Shown: positions 15,439 through 25,315, counted from the stretch's first letter. The stretch is 64,000 nucleotides of DNA from Mucilaginibacter sp. SG564 (GCF_013149275.1 NZ_JABGNA010000001.1:124001-188000); one strand, 5' to 3'. The notes: generated from the letters alone by a model not told the origin. Translations and numbers: made by a program.

Positions 15439-16467
15439 TTAATGTTCTTCAACAGTTTCATTGCCTTTCTTCTTAAAACTATAATACAAATATCCCAACG
15501 CCGGGAGTATGAATAGGCTGCCTATAAGCAAACCTACGCCCAGGTCGTCGATAGATTTGCCTGTGGCGTGATCGGTAAGCAGCGACATGGAACTGCCATC
15601 CTTAAAGATCACAAAACGGGGGAAACGGGTATGGCCAACCGAAATGAGGATCATGCTTACCTGGAACGCGGCCAGCACCCTGATCCATTGTTTGTTCTTT
15701 TTGTCGGAGATAATAAACCATAATAATACCAGCGATAGCGTAGCGGCGATAACAGCCGTCAGACTCAGTAGGTTACCAAATATCCAGTCGGCCAGGTGCA
15801 CATGTTCTACATACGACGCCAGGAATACCAATGCGCCCAGTATCACGGCAGCTATGTTCATGGCTTTGGCTTTTTTGATAAAGCGTTTCACGTCATATAC
15901 TTCGGGGCATTCGCCAATGAGGTAAATGGCAGCCAGGAAGCCGCAGAGGGCTACGGTGAAAAGTCCGACCGAAACCGAGAACCAGTTCAACCAGCTGAAA
16001 ATATAGACACCTGCAAATGTTTTTGCTGTGGGGTCTATCTGGCCGGATAGGGCACTACCCGCGATGATGCCCAGGAACATGGGCGTAACAAAGCTGGAGT
16101 AAACAAATATATGATTGTAAAAGCCCTGCGTTTTCTCGTCCTTAATGGCATCATAATTCCGGAAAGCGAATGCCGTTCCGCGGGCTGTGATACCCAATAG
16201 CATAATGAGCAGGGGGATGTGCAGGTAAACGCACATTTCGCTGTAAATAGTAGGGAAACCCACAAACAGGATCACTACGGTAATGATGAGCCACATGTGG
16301 TTAGCCTCCCATATGGGACCGATAGCCTGGTAGCTGGTTTTGCGGGTACGGTGTTTATTATCATTGGAGGTAAAAAGCTCGATGATACCCGCGCCAAAAT
16401 CGGCCCCGCCTAACAGAAAGTACAGCGTAATGGCGGCAAATAAAAACAAAATAACTACGTACAACAT
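15439..16467 (-). CDS. cydB: Cytochrome bd ubiquinol oxidase subunit II
   Basis: The 342-residue integral membrane protein has about eight to nine transmembrane helices. It begins LYFLLGGADFGAGIIELF, the classic CydB start, followed by the PIWEANHMWLIITVVILFVGFPTIYS loop. With CydA it forms the high-affinity quinol oxidase that reduces oxygen to water under low oxygen. It lies 12 bp downstream of cydA on the same strand, so they form one operon. The last residues are charged (KKKGNETVEEH). No CydX-like small gene or cydDC transporter genes are present nearby. Confidence 0.96.
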   Translation of the reverse strand: MLYVVILFLFAAITLYFLLGGADFGAGIIELFTSNDNKHRTRKTSYQAIGPIWEANHMWLIITVVILFVGFPTIYSEMCVYLHIPLLIMLLGITARGTAFAFRNYDAIKDEKTQGFYNHIFVYSSFVTPMFLGIIAGSALSGQIDPTAKTFAGVYIFSWLNWFSVSVGLFTVALCGFLAAIYLIGECPEVYDVKRFIKKAKAMNIAAVILGALVFLASYVEHVHLADWIFGNLLSLTAVIAATLSLVLLWFIISDKKNKQWIRVLAAFQVSMILISVGHTRFPRFVIFKDGSSMSLLTDHATGKSIDDLGVGLLIGSLFILPALGYLYYSFKKKGNETVEEH

Positions 16468-16479
16468 ATCTTTATGGGC

Positions 16480-17787
16480 TTAACGGTCATACAATTCGGG
16501 CACCATTTGTATTTGTCTTTTCAGCAGGAAAATAACAAATACACTCAGCGTAAAATAAATAAAGGTAAACAGGTAAAAGGAGTACTGGATACCCGGCATC
16601 GGCGTAACCGCCTCGCTGGTACGCATAACCCCTTGTATTATCCAGGGTTGGCGGCCCACTTCTGTCACCGTCCATCCGGCTTCCAGGGCGATAAAACCGG
16701 CAGGCGTAGCCCAGATAAACATTTTCAGGAACCAGCCTTTAGTAAACCAGTCCTTCTTTTTCCATAAGGCAATAAAATACAATACCCCGATCAGCATCAT
16801 CAGCATACCAAAACCAACCATGATCTGGAATGCATAGTGCGTAACGGCTACAGGAGGCTGGTTTTTAACAGGGATCTTATCCAGGCCATTAACCGGTTCC
16901 TTGAAATTATCATGCACCAGGAAGCTCAGTAAACCAGGTATCTCTATCCCATAATTTACTTTTTTAGCCGCTGTATCCGGTATGCCGCCGATAACCAAAG
17001 GTGCATAGCTTTGTGTATGGAAATAAGCCTCCATGGCGGCCAGTTTGGCGGGTTGCCTTTTGGCGGCGCCCTTGGCAGATATATCACCGCTTAAAGGCTG
17101 TAAAATGGCTGCCGCGGCACCAAATATAATGGCTATTTTAAAGGCTTTGCTATGAAAATGCACATTACGCTTGCGATAGATCATGAGGGCATGGATACCC
17201 GCAACCGCGAAACCCGTGGCTGAGAACGCGGCGATGGTCATGTGAAGCGACTCAGAGAACCAGGCCTCATTAAACATGGCTTTCAATGGGTCGATATTAA
17301 GGTATTTGCCATTTACGAAATCGAAACCAGAGGGACTGTTCATCCAGGAATTGGCCGATACTACGAGTATGCCCGATGCTATACCGCTGATGCCTACTAC
17401 AATGCCCGTAACCCAATGGAACCAGGCATTGAGCCGGTTCCAGCCGTAAAGGAAAAAGCCGAGGGCTATAGCCTCGATAAAAAAGGCTACCCCTTCGAGC
17501 GAAAAGGGCATACCGAATATGGGGCCTGCATGTTTCATAAAACCCGGCCAAAGGAGGCCCAGCTCAAAGGATAACATAGTGCCCGAAACAGCGCCTGTAG
17601 CAAAAAATATAGCTACTCCTTTACTCCAGGCTACGGTAATGTTTTTGTAAACCGGATCGTGGGTTTTGATCCATTTGTAGTGCGATATGGCCATAAAAAC
17701 GGGCATCACCATACCGATGCAGGAGTATATGATATGAAAACCTAACGATAAGGCCATCTGCGACCTTGCTGCAATAAAATCATCCAT
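16480..17787 (-). CDS. cydA: Cytochrome bd ubiquinol oxidase subunit I
   Basis: The 435-residue subunit carries the hemes b558, b595 and d. Key features are H18 near the start (SLGFHIIYSC, heme b595 ligand region), a conserved GWTVTEVGRQPWIIQG segment near residues 365-380, and about nine membrane helices. At 435 residues it lacks the long Q-loop insertion of the E. coli type, so it is the short-Q-loop class. It heads the cydAB operon. The upstream 250 bp is AT-rich and contains a family E hairpin, but no perfect TAnnTTTG box was found. Confidence 0.96.
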   Translation of the reverse strand: MDDFIAARSQMALSLGFHIIYSCIGMVMPVFMAISHYKWIKTHDPVYKNITVAWSKGVAIFFATGAVSGTMLSFELGLLWPGFMKHAGPIFGMPFSLEGVAFFIEAIALGFFLYGWNRLNAWFHWVTGIVVGISGIASGILVVSANSWMNSPSGFDFVNGKYLNIDPLKAMFNEAWFSESLHMTIAAFSATGFAVAGIHALMIYRKRNVHFHSKAFKIAIIFGAAAAILQPLSGDISAKGAAKRQPAKLAAMEAYFHTQSYAPLVIGGIPDTAAKKVNYGIEIPGLLSFLVHDNFKEPVNGLDKIPVKNQPPVAVTHYAFQIMVGFGMLMMLIGVLYFIALWKKKDWFTKGWFLKMFIWATPAGFIALEAGWTVTEVGRQPWIIQGVMRTSEAVTPMPGIQYSFYLFTFIYFTLSVFVIFLLKRQIQMVPELYDR

Positions 17788-17920
17788 ATGCGTAATACTA
17801 AATAATGGCTGAATTTAAAGCTATAATGTAACAAAATCGTGAAGATTTACTAATTGATATTAAATATAAAATATACTTTTTAAGTGTAATTGGTTGGATT
17901 AGTGCGTAAAATTTAGTAAA

Positions 17921-18036
17921 CCTCACCTAGCCCTCTCCTTTGGAGAGGGCTTTTGATTAGCATAGTGCCCCATAAAAGCACCTAACTGAATTAGTAGGAT
18001 TTTAAAAGTCGACCCTTTGGGGAGATTTAGAAGGGT
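17921..18036. repeat. Family E element (CCTCACC...CCCTCTCC) upstream of cydA
   Basis: GCCCTCTCC (17930-17938), a TTT loop and GGAGAGGGC (17942-17950) form a perfect small hairpin followed by TTTT. A degenerate reverse-complementary partner (CCCTTTGGGGAGATTTAGAAGGGTG) ends near 18036, at the LacI-family stop codon. The organisation resembles the better conserved copy at 25316-25393. Confidence 0.65.
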
Positions 18037-18038
18037 GT

Positions 18039-19070
18039 TTACCCGTTCCGTTTCGTCGATCCCCTGATGATCAATTCCGGTTTGATGCTGATGATCTTTG
18101 GTTTGGTGGTGGTATCGTTATTGCCTATTTCCTGAAAAAACAAATTGGCCACGGTATTGCCCATATAAATACTAAACTGATCGATAGTGGTTATGGACGG
18201 ACTGGTAATCTCCGAAAAGCTTTCATTAGCGTAACCGCATATACCCAGCTCCGATGGTACTTTGATACCCATGGCGTTGGCCACGTCCAATACACCTAAT
18301 GCCGAGAAATCGGATGTGGAGGCAAATATGGCATCCGGTGGCTGGGGCAGGCTCAGCAGTTTGCGGGTTCCCAGGGCGCCCAGTTCTTTTGTCCATGCAT
18401 TTTCCACAATCAATTCCTCTATTACGGGTACATTGTATGCCTTGAATGCTTTCAGGTAGCCTTCCTTACGTTGTTTAAAAATGCTCAGATTTTGAGGTCC
18501 TTCCAGCAGGGCTATTCTTTTATAACCACCTTCAATGAGGTGGGATACCGCTTCGTATGAGGCCTGAACATTATCATTGATCACCTTGAGGGTTTCCAGC
18601 TCTTCGGCCACACGGTCAAACTGGATAAGCTGAATGCCATGATCCAACACATTTTGCAGGTGCTGGTAATCATTACCATCGGCCGATACTGATATCACGA
18701 TACAATCTACATGCTGATTGATGAGCGTATTGACACACTGCACCTCCTTGTCGTGATCTTCGTCCGATTGACAAATAATCAGGTTATAGCCTTTCTGATA
18801 GGTGATTTCTTCGATACCAGCAATCACGTTCGAGAAAAAATTCTGGTTAATGCGGGGTATCACTACGCCAATGGTTTTTGACTGACCCTTACGCAGGTTA
18901 GAGGCCAGCGTGTTCCGCTTATAATTGAGCTCGTCGGCTGTTTTAATGATCAGCTCCTTGGTTTTTTCGTTCACCTGGCTGCTGTTATTCAGTGCCCGGG
19001 AAACGGAAGAAGCGGTAATGCCCAGTTTTTCGGCAATATCATAAATGGTGGTACGTTTTACTTTCTTCAT
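18039..19070 (-). CDS. LacI-family transcriptional regulator of the xylose genes
   Basis: The protein has 343 residues from the ATG at 19070 (an ATG four codons earlier is possible). Residues 1-50 are a LacI helix-turn-helix (TTIYDIAEKLGITASSVSRALNNSSQVNEKTKELI). The hinge, LASNLRKGQSKTIGVVIP, leads into a periplasmic-binding-type effector domain that ends with ELIIRGST. It is divergent from xylB-xylA-symporter, and a CG-centred palindrome typical of LacI operators lies between them, so it probably represses the xylose genes until xylose or a derivative binds. The effector is inferred from context only. Confidence 0.9.
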   Translation of the reverse strand: MKKVKRTTIYDIAEKLGITASSVSRALNNSSQVNEKTKELIIKTADELNYKRNTLASNLRKGQSKTIGVVIPRINQNFFSNVIAGIEEITYQKGYNLIICQSDEDHDKEVQCVNTLINQHVDCIVISVSADGNDYQHLQNVLDHGIQLIQFDRVAEELETLKVINDNVQASYEAVSHLIEGGYKRIALLEGPQNLSIFKQRKEGYLKAFKAYNVPVIEELIVENAWTKELGALGTRKLLSLPQPPDAIFASTSDFSALGVLDVANAMGIKVPSELGICGYANESFSEITSPSITTIDQFSIYMGNTVANLFFQEIGNNDTTTKPKIISIKPELIIRGSTKRNG

Positions 19071-19099
19071 TACAAAGTGCAAGTTGGAAAAAATATTTT

Positions 19100-19115
19100 A
19101 CGCAATCGATTGTAA
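19100..19115. promoter_or_regulatory. Candidate LacI-family operator, CGCAATCGATTGTA
   Basis: CAATCGATTG (19103-19112) is a perfect 10-bp palindrome with the central CG usual in LacI-family operators. It sits 30 bp upstream of the regulator ATG and 88 bp upstream of xylB. Confidence 0.6.
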
Positions 19116-19200
19116 TTTTAAATATTTATTTAATTTCGTCTCGTTAAGTTACCAAAAAATAAACACACCCTAATTATTCACGTCATAACCATCTAAAAGT

Positions 19201-20679
19201 ATGTTGCTATTAGGCATCGATATAGGTACGTCTTCGGTTAAGGTGAGCGTTGTTGAGGCGGCCACCCAAAAAATATTGGCCTCGGCGCAATACCCGGATG
19301 AAGAATCGCCCATTAAAGCTTTATACCCAGGCTGGGCCGAACAATCGCCGCAAATGTGGTGGGAGCAGGCGCAGCAGTCCCTGGAACGCTGCCATGCAAA
19401 AAATGCCTACAACCCGGCAGATATTGCCGCCATTGGTATTGCCTACCAAATGCACGGCCTAGTGCTGGTTGATAAAGATCAAAATGTATTGCGCGATAGC
19501 ATTATCTGGTGCGATAGCCGTGCCGTTGAAATTGGCGATAAAGCTTTTGCCGCCATAGGAGAGGAGTATTCTTTATCGCACCTGCTCAATTCGCCCGGTA
19601 ACTTTACGGCATCTAAACTGGCCTGGGTAAAGGAAAATGAGCCCGAGATCTACAGTAAGATAGATAAGATCATGCTTCCCGGCGATTATATCGCTATGAA
19701 ACTTACTGGCGAGATCACCACTTCGGTATCGGCATTATCGGAGGGTGTATTTTTTGATTTCAAAGCTAATGGTATTTCTAAAGAGATCATCAATTATTTT
19801 GGTTTTGATGAAAGTCTTTTCCCGGTGATCAATCCTGTATTTTCTTCGCATGGCACCTTATCGGCCGCTGTGGCAGAAAAACTGAAATTGAAAGTTGGTA
19901 TTCCGGTAGCTTATAAATCGGGTGATCAACCTAATAATGCCCTGTCCTTAAATGTGCGTAATCCGGGTGAGGTGGCAGCTACAGCAGGTACTTCGGGCGT
20001 GATATATGGTGTGAGCGACGAACTAACCTATGATCAGCAATCGCGTATCAACACTTTTGCCCATGTTAATTATGCCGAAGAGCAAAAACGCCTGGGTGTG
20101 TTGTTGTGTATCAATGGCACAGGCAGCCTATATCGCTGGGCCAAATACAATTTTGGGACAGGACTAAACTATACCCAAATGAACAACGAGGCCAAAAAAG
20201 CACCGCTGGGCAGTGATGGCTTACAGATATTACCTTTTGGCAACGGTGCCGAACGCATGCTGAACAACAAACAGGTAGGCGCCCACATCCAAAATATCGA
20301 CCTGAACCTGCATACACAAGCACATATTTTCCGTGCAGTGCAGGAAGGCATTGCCAGCGCGTTTCGTTATGGCCTGGATATCATGCGCAGCAACGGCATG
20401 AATCCAACGGTTATCCGCGCGGGCAAAAGCAACTTGTTCCTGAGCGAACTGTTCACGGAAACATTTGTCAACGCCACCAGCGTACCCGTAGAACTGTATA
20501 ATAACGATGGTAGCGTGGGGGCAGCCTTAGGCGCTGGTATCGGTGCAGGCATATACAAATCGCCAGCTGAAGCTTTCAGCAATGCCAAAGCTATACAATT
20601 GATTGAACCCTCAACCCAACAATTTGAACCCATTTACCAGGAATGGAAGGAACTATTAAGCTTAAAGCTGAAGGCATAA
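19201..20679 (+). CDS. xylB: Xylulokinase
   Basis: The 492-residue FGGY-family carbohydrate kinase phosphorylates D-xylulose to xylulose 5-phosphate for the pentose phosphate pathway. The N-terminal phosphate-binding motif is LLGIDIGTSSVKVSVV (2-17). Substrate residues are in IAYQMHGLVLVD, the catalytic Asp is in YKSGDQPNNALSLN, and the adenosine motif AGTSGVIYG is intact. First gene of xylB-xylA-symporter. The last seven codons run through a 7-nt word array (20658-20692 region), so the gene's C-terminus LSLKLKA is encoded by repeat-like DNA. Confidence 0.96.
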   Translation: MLLLGIDIGTSSVKVSVVEAATQKILASAQYPDEESPIKALYPGWAEQSPQMWWEQAQQSLERCHAKNAYNPADIAAIGIAYQMHGLVLVDKDQNVLRDSIIWCDSRAVEIGDKAFAAIGEEYSLSHLLNSPGNFTASKLAWVKENEPEIYSKIDKIMLPGDYIAMKLTGEITTSVSALSEGVFFDFKANGISKEIINYFGFDESLFPVINPVFSSHGTLSAAVAEKLKLKVGIPVAYKSGDQPNNALSLNVRNPGEVAATAGTSGVIYGVSDELTYDQQSRINTFAHVNYAEEQKRLGVLLCINGTGSLYRWAKYNFGTGLNYTQMNNEAKKAPLGSDGLQILPFGNGAERMLNNKQVGAHIQNIDLNLHTQAHIFRAVQEGIASAFRYGLDIMRSNGMNPTVIRAGKSNLFLSELFTETFVNATSVPVELYNNDGSVGAALGAGIGAGIYKSPAEAFSNAKAIQLIEPSTQQFEPIYQEWKELLSLKLKA

Positions 20680-20775
20680 AGCCAAAAGCTAAAAAAGAAA
20701 AATTCGGTAAATCAATAATTCAGTAAATCGATAACTAATAACTCACTAATTCACTAAATCAGTAATTCAATAATT
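20658..20775. repeat. Composite word array: family K heptads then family C octads
   Basis: Family K words AAGCTTA, AAGCTGA, AGGCATA, AAGCCAA, AAGCTAA run in 7-nt register from 20658; the first 22 bp lie inside the xylB coding sequence and its stop codon. From 20705 nine family C units follow (CGGTAAAT, CAATAATT, CAGTAAAT, CGATAACT, a 7-nt AATAACT, CACTAATT, CACTAAAT, CAGTAATT, CAATAATT). The array ends 8 nt before the xylA ATG. A composite of the same two families lies inverted at 42795-42895. Confidence 0.82.
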
Positions 20776-20783
20776 AAAAAAAT

Positions 20784-22112
20784 ATGAGCATCGTAACCGG
20801 AGAAAAACAGTTTTTTAAAGAGATAGGACAGATCAAATATGAAGGAACGCAATCGGATAATCCGCTGGCATTCCGTTGGTATGATGCGGATAGGGTAGTG
20901 GCCGGTAAAACCATGAAAGATCATCTGCGTTTTGCCTGCGCGTACTGGCATTCGTTCTGCGGTACCGGTGCCGATCCGTTCGGCGGTCCGACCCACGTAT
21001 TTCCATGGGATGAAAAAGCCGACGCGGTTGAGCGTGCTAAAGATAAAATGGACGCCGCTTTTGAGTTCATCACCAAAATGAACCTGCCGTACTACTGCTT
21101 CCATGATGTGGATGTGGTTGATTATGGTAACGACGTAAATGAAAACGACAGACGTTTACAAGCTTTGGTGGAGTATGCCAAACAAAAACAAGCCGCAAGC
21201 GGCGTAAAACTGCTTTGGGGTACCTCAAACCTGTTCAGCCATAAGCGTTATATGAACGGTGCTTCTACCAATCCCGATTTTCATGTACTGGCTCATGCAG
21301 GCGCACAGGTTAAGGCTGCTATTGATGCGACTATTGCTTTAGGTGGTGAGAACTATGTTTTCTGGGGTGGTCGTGAAGGTTATATGAGCCTGCTGAACAC
21401 GGATATGAAACGCGAGCAGGAGCATTTTGCCCGTTTTTTACATACCGCTAAAGATTATGCCCGTAAACAAGGCTTTAAAGGAACTTTCTTTATCGAACCA
21501 AAACCTTGTGAGCCAACCAAGCACCAATATGATTTTGATGCGGCTACGGTATTGGGCTTTTTGCAGAAATACGACCTGATCAACGATTTTAAACTGAACC
21601 TGGAAGTTAACCATGCTACATTGGCTGGGCATACTTTCCAGCATGAACTGCAGGTGGCTGCCGATTCGGGTTTGTTAGGTTCGATAGATGCCAATAGGGG
21701 TGATAACCAGAACGGCTGGGATACCGATCAATTCCCGAATGATATTAATGAGGTAACCGAATGTATGCTGATCATCCTGGAAGCAGGCGGTTTCCAGGGC
21801 GGTGGTATCAACTTCGACGCAAAGATCCGTCGTAACTCAACCGATCCGGCTGATTTGTTCTACGCGCATATTGGTGGTATGGACATTTTTGCACGGGCTT
21901 TAGTTACTGCTGATAACATTTTGCAAAAATCAGACTATAAAAAGATCCGCAAAGAAAGATATGCTTCATTCGATACCGGTTCTGGTAACGATTTTGAAAC
22001 AGGAAAGCTGTCTTTAGAGGATTTGCGTAACTATGCCATTGCTAATGGTGAGCCTAAAACCATCAGCGGCAAACAAGAATATTTAGAAAATTTGATAAAT
22101 CGCTATATATAG
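20784..22112 (+). CDS. xylA: Xylose isomerase
   Basis: The 442-residue class II xylose isomerase converts D-xylose to D-xylulose in the cytoplasm. Metal and substrate motifs are visible: YCFHDVDVV (catalytic His about residue 105), [39 protein letters not shown] and [21 protein letters not shown]. Length and motif order are normal. It follows xylB across a 104-bp spacer that is entirely a word array and precedes the symporter by 46 bp, so the three genes look co-transcribed from the LacI-controlled promoter upstream of xylB. Confidence 0.97.
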   Translation: MSIVTGEKQFFKEIGQIKYEGTQSDNPLAFRWYDADRVVAGKTMKDHLRFACAYWHSFCGTGADPFGGPTHVFPWDEKADAVERAKDKMDAAFEFITKMNLPYYCFHDVDVVDYGNDVNENDRRLQALVEYAKQKQAASGVKLLWGTSNLFSHKRYMNGASTNPDFHVLAHAGAQVKAAIDATIALGGENYVFWGGREGYMSLLNTDMKREQEHFARFLHTAKDYARKQGFKGTFFIEPKPCEPTKHQYDFDAATVLGFLQKYDLINDFKLNLEVNHATLAGHTFQHELQVAADSGLLGSIDANRGDNQNGWDTDQFPNDINEVTECMLIILEAGGFQGGGINFDAKIRRNSTDPADLFYAHIGGMDIFARALVTADNILQKSDYKKIRKERYASFDTGSGNDFETGKLSLEDLRNYAIANGEPKTISGKQEYLENLINRYI

Positions 22113-22158
22113 TTTATAATTGTCAATCTAACATATTAAAACCAACTTAACCAAAACA

Positions 22159-23865
22159 ATGAACCTGAAAACCCTCTCGATCGGCGATTATGCTGTATTC
22201 TTGATCTACTTTGTATTAGTCGCCGGCTATGGCTGGTGGGTATATAAGCGTAAACACAACGCCGATGCCACTTCAAAAGATTACTTTTTGGCCGAAGGGT
22301 CACTGACCTGGTGGGCTATCGGTGCATCGCTGATCGCTTCCAATATATCTGCCGAGCAGTTTATCGGAACCAGCGGATCGGCATTCAAGATGGGTTTGGC
22401 CATATCAACTTACGAGTGGATGGCAGCAATTACACTGATCATTGTAGCGGTATTTTTTATCCCGGTATATCTTAAAAACAAGATATTCACCATGCCGCAG
22501 TTTCTGCACCAGCGGTATAACGGTACGGTGGCTATGGTAATGGCCATATTCTGGCTGTTGCTGTACATCGTAGTTAACCTGATGTCGATATTGTATCTGG
22601 GCGCTTTGGCTATCAGCGGTATATCTGGTCTGGATATCCATTTGTGTATCTGGTTGCTGGCTATATTCGCGGTGATCATTACCCTGGGCGGTATGAAGGT
22701 AATTGGTTACACCGATGTTATACAGGTTGCTGTATTGATACTGGGAGGGTTGGTTGCAACTTACCTTGCGCTTAATAAACTAAGCACTTTTACCAATACA
22801 CCTGGAATTATAAGCGGCTTTAAATCGATGTATAGCGAGGCGAATGATCACTTCCACATGATCTTCAAAAAGGATAACGCTAACTATATGGATTTGCCGG
22901 GTTTAACCGTGTTAATTGGCGGTATGTGGATCACCAACCTTAACTATTGGGGCTGTAACCAGTACATTACGCAAAGGGCATTGGGCGCAAATCTTAAAAC
23001 AGCCCGTGGCGGTATCTTATTCGCCGCATTCCTGAAATTACTGATGCCTGTTATCGTAGTATTGCCCGGTATCGCGGCTTATGTACTTTATCAAAAAGGT
23101 ATGTTTCACCAGGAAATGCTGAGTGCATCTGGTGTAACCGACCCTAATAAGGCTTACCCTTCTTTACTAAACCTGTTACCAAGTGGCTTAAAGGGACTTT
23201 CTTTTGCCGCTTTAACGGCAGCAATCGTGGCTTCCCTGGCTGGTAAAGCAAATAGTATTGCCACCATATTTACATTGGATATCTACAAAAAAGCCATTAA
23301 CCCGGCAGCTGATGATAAAAAATTAGTGAACTTGGGTAAATGGTCGGTAGTGGTAGCTATGTTTTTGGGTATACTTTTATCAGAGGTGATCGGTAACGCC
23401 TTAATGGGCGAAGGCAAACAAGGCTTCCAGTACATTCAGGAATATACCGGTTTCGTATCTCCGGGTATATTTGCCATGTTTATTCTGGGTTTCTTCTGGA
23501 AAAAAGCGACATCAAACGCGGCTATGTTCGCTACTATTGGCGGCTTTATCATGTCGTGCTTCTTTAAACTGTTACCGCGTTTTGCCGATCTGAGCTTCCT
23601 GTCGCCTTATGGCTTCTCGAAACTGGCCCTGCAGGACGATAAGGTTACCAAGCTTTATGAGATACCGTTCCTTGACCGTATGGGTTTTGTATTTGTTATT
23701 TGCGTTGTAGGTATGTATATCATCTCAAAAATTGACGGCGCCCGCGGTGTTAAAACCAATGGCCTGGAAATTGATGGATCGATGTTTAAAACATCCCGTG
23801 CGTTTACTGCTGGCGCTTTGATAGTTACAGGTATTGTAATAGCGCTTTACTCTATCTTCTGGTAG
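22159..23865 (+). CDS. Sodium/solute symporter family transporter, probably for xylose
   Basis: The 568-residue protein is a solute:sodium symporter of the SGLT class with about 14 membrane helices. Recognisable segments are AEGSLTWWAIGASLIASNISAEQ in helix 1-2 (the unwound sodium-site helix), TLGGMKVIGYTDVIQ and LTAAIVASLAGKANSIATIFTLDIYKK. Marine Vibrio SGLT and related Bacteroidota proteins transport monosaccharides with sodium. Its position 46 bp after xylA argues for xylose, but the substrate cannot be read from sequence. A terminator follows, ending the xyl operon. Confidence 0.9.
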   Translation: MNLKTLSIGDYAVFLIYFVLVAGYGWWVYKRKHNADATSKDYFLAEGSLTWWAIGASLIASNISAEQFIGTSGSAFKMGLAISTYEWMAAITLIIVAVFFIPVYLKNKIFTMPQFLHQRYNGTVAMVMAIFWLLLYIVVNLMSILYLGALAISGISGLDIHLCIWLLAIFAVIITLGGMKVIGYTDVIQVAVLILGGLVATYLALNKLSTFTNTPGIISGFKSMYSEANDHFHMIFKKDNANYMDLPGLTVLIGGMWITNLNYWGCNQYITQRALGANLKTARGGILFAAFLKLLMPVIVVLPGIAAYVLYQKGMFHQEMLSASGVTDPNKAYPSLLNLLPSGLKGLSFAALTAAIVASLAGKANSIATIFTLDIYKKAINPAADDKKLVNLGKWSVVVAMFLGILLSEVIGNALMGEGKQGFQYIQEYTGFVSPGIFAMFILGFFWKKATSNAAMFATIGGFIMSCFFKLLPRFADLSFLSPYGFSKLALQDDKVTKLYEIPFLDRMGFVFVICVVGMYIISKIDGARGVKTNGLEIDGSMFKTSRAFTAGALIVTGIVIALYSIFW

Positions 23866-23887
23866 AAATTATTTTTCAACATATGGT

Positions 23888-23921
23888 AAAAGGCGGTGGA
23901 TCAGATGATCTGCCGCCTTTT
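23888..23921 (+). terminator. Terminator of the xyl operon
   Basis: AAAAGGCGGTGGATCA (23888-23903) pairs with TGATCTGCCGCCTTTT (23906-23921), 14 of 16 pairs matched, 22 nt after the symporter stop codon. Confidence 0.78.
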
Positions 23922-24002
23922 GTGCTTAAATAGTTTTATTAATAGCTAAAACGTTATATAATTTAGTTAAGGGTTAAATGTATCTTGCCAATAAGCCGCA
24001 TC

Positions 24003-24016
24003 CGAAAACGTTTGCG
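24003..24016. promoter_or_regulatory. Candidate LacI-family operator upstream of uxuA
   Basis: CGAAAACGTTTGCG is a near-perfect palindrome (12 of 14 positions symmetric) with a central CG. It resembles the generic LacI/PurR-type site ACGCAAACGTTTNCGT and lies 93 bp before the uxuA ATG. It differs from the xyl operator, so a different family member is likely. Confidence 0.5.
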
Positions 24017-24108
24017 TGGATTTGTTTTGATTAACCGTTCCAACTTGTACAAAATGATGTGTAATTTGCCGGTCACAACAAACCTTTTATATACGATACC
24101 ATCAATCC

Positions 24109-25308
24109 ATGGTTAATAATTTAGAACAAACATTTCGCTGGTTTGGGCCTTCCGATCCGGTTACATTAACAGCTATCAGGCAAACTGGTGCTACGGGCAT
24201 AGTTACATCGCTTTATCACATCCCGGTTGGCGAGGTGTGGAGTTTAGACGAGATCAACCAACGCAAAAATATTATTGAAGATGCCGGGCTTACCTGGTCG
24301 GTAGTAGAGAGCGTTAATATTCACGAGAGTATCAAAACAGCCTCGACCGATAGAGATAAATACATTGCGAACTATGTAAGTACGTTGAAAAACCTTTCGC
24401 TGGCAGGTATCAATATTGTATGTTACAATTTTATGCCGGTGCTTGATTGGACACGTACCGATCTGGATTTCCTGTTACCCAACAAAGGAACCGCGCTGAG
24501 GTACGATGCCAAAGCACTGGCCGCTTTTGACCTGTATATCCTGGAACGTGAAGGTGCCGAAAATGATTTTACTGCCGAACAACAGCAAGCTGCAAGAACA
24601 TATTTAGACAGCATCAGCGCCGAAGAAAAAGCCCAACTGATCGATAACCTGATGGCTGGTTTACCGGGTACCAATAAAGTATTAACTATCCCGGAGTTTA
24701 AAGAGCATTTAAAACGCTACGCCAATACTGATGCTGTTGCATTGAAAGCCAATTTGGGTTATTTCCTGAAGGGCATTATTCCCGGCGCCGAAGCAGCCGG
24801 AGTGAAAATGTGTATCCACCCGGACGACCCGCCGTTCCCGATACTGGGATTACCACGTGTGGTTTCCACAGAACAGGATCTGGTGGATGTGGTTAATTTT
24901 AGCCCATCGACAAGTAATGGCCTAACCTTTTGTAGTGGTTCATTGGGTGCCAGACCTGATAACGACCTGCCAGGCATCGTAGAAAGGTTAGGCGAGCATA
25001 TCCACTTTTTGCATTTACGCAATGTACAGCGCGAGGATGATGGCAGCTTTTACGAGGCGGAGCATTTGAACGGCAGTACAGATATGTACGCCGTGATGAA
25101 AAATATTGTTTTAGAACAGCAAAAACGCCAGCAACAAGGCCGCGCAGATGTGGCTATACCCATGCGCCCGGATCATGGTCATAAACTGCTGGACGATTTT
25201 AATTATAAAACCTATCACGGCTATTCGGCCATTGGCAGGTTAAAAGGGCTTGCCGAACTGAGGGGATTGGAAATGGGAGTAAAACGCTCATTGTTCGATA
25301 AAGCATAA
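24109..25308 (+). CDS. uxuA: Mannonate dehydratase
   Basis: The 399-residue enzyme dehydrates D-mannonate to 2-keto-3-deoxygluconate in hexuronate breakdown. Sequence signatures of the UxuA TIM barrel are QTFRWFGPSDPVTL at the start, SLYHIPVGEVWSLDEI, VCYNFMPVLDWTRTDL, the metal-site region MCIHPDDPPFPILGLPR and the C-terminal PMRPDHGHKLLDDF. First gene of a five-gene hexuronate cluster. A family E hairpin lies in the 138-bp spacer before uxaC. The enzyme that makes mannonate (UxuB, fructuronate reductase) is not encoded in this cluster. Confidence 0.96.
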   Translation: MVNNLEQTFRWFGPSDPVTLTAIRQTGATGIVTSLYHIPVGEVWSLDEINQRKNIIEDAGLTWSVVESVNIHESIKTASTDRDKYIANYVSTLKNLSLAGINIVCYNFMPVLDWTRTDLDFLLPNKGTALRYDAKALAAFDLYILEREGAENDFTAEQQQAARTYLDSISAEEKAQLIDNLMAGLPGTNKVLTIPEFKEHLKRYANTDAVALKANLGYFLKGIIPGAEAAGVKMCIHPDDPPFPILGLPRVVSTEQDLVDVVNFSPSTSNGLTFCSGSLGARPDNDLPGIVERLGEHIHFLHLRNVQREDDGSFYEAEHLNGSTDMYAVMKNIVLEQQKRQQQGRADVAIPMRPDHGHKLLDDFNYKTYHGYSAIGRLKGLAELRGLEMGVKRSLFDKA

Positions 25309-25315
25309 TTTATAG

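Noticed and set aside
20701..20775. Word arrays considered as CRISPR
   Set aside because: Units are 7-8 nt with no spacers, most arrays are palindromic overall, and no cas gene is present.
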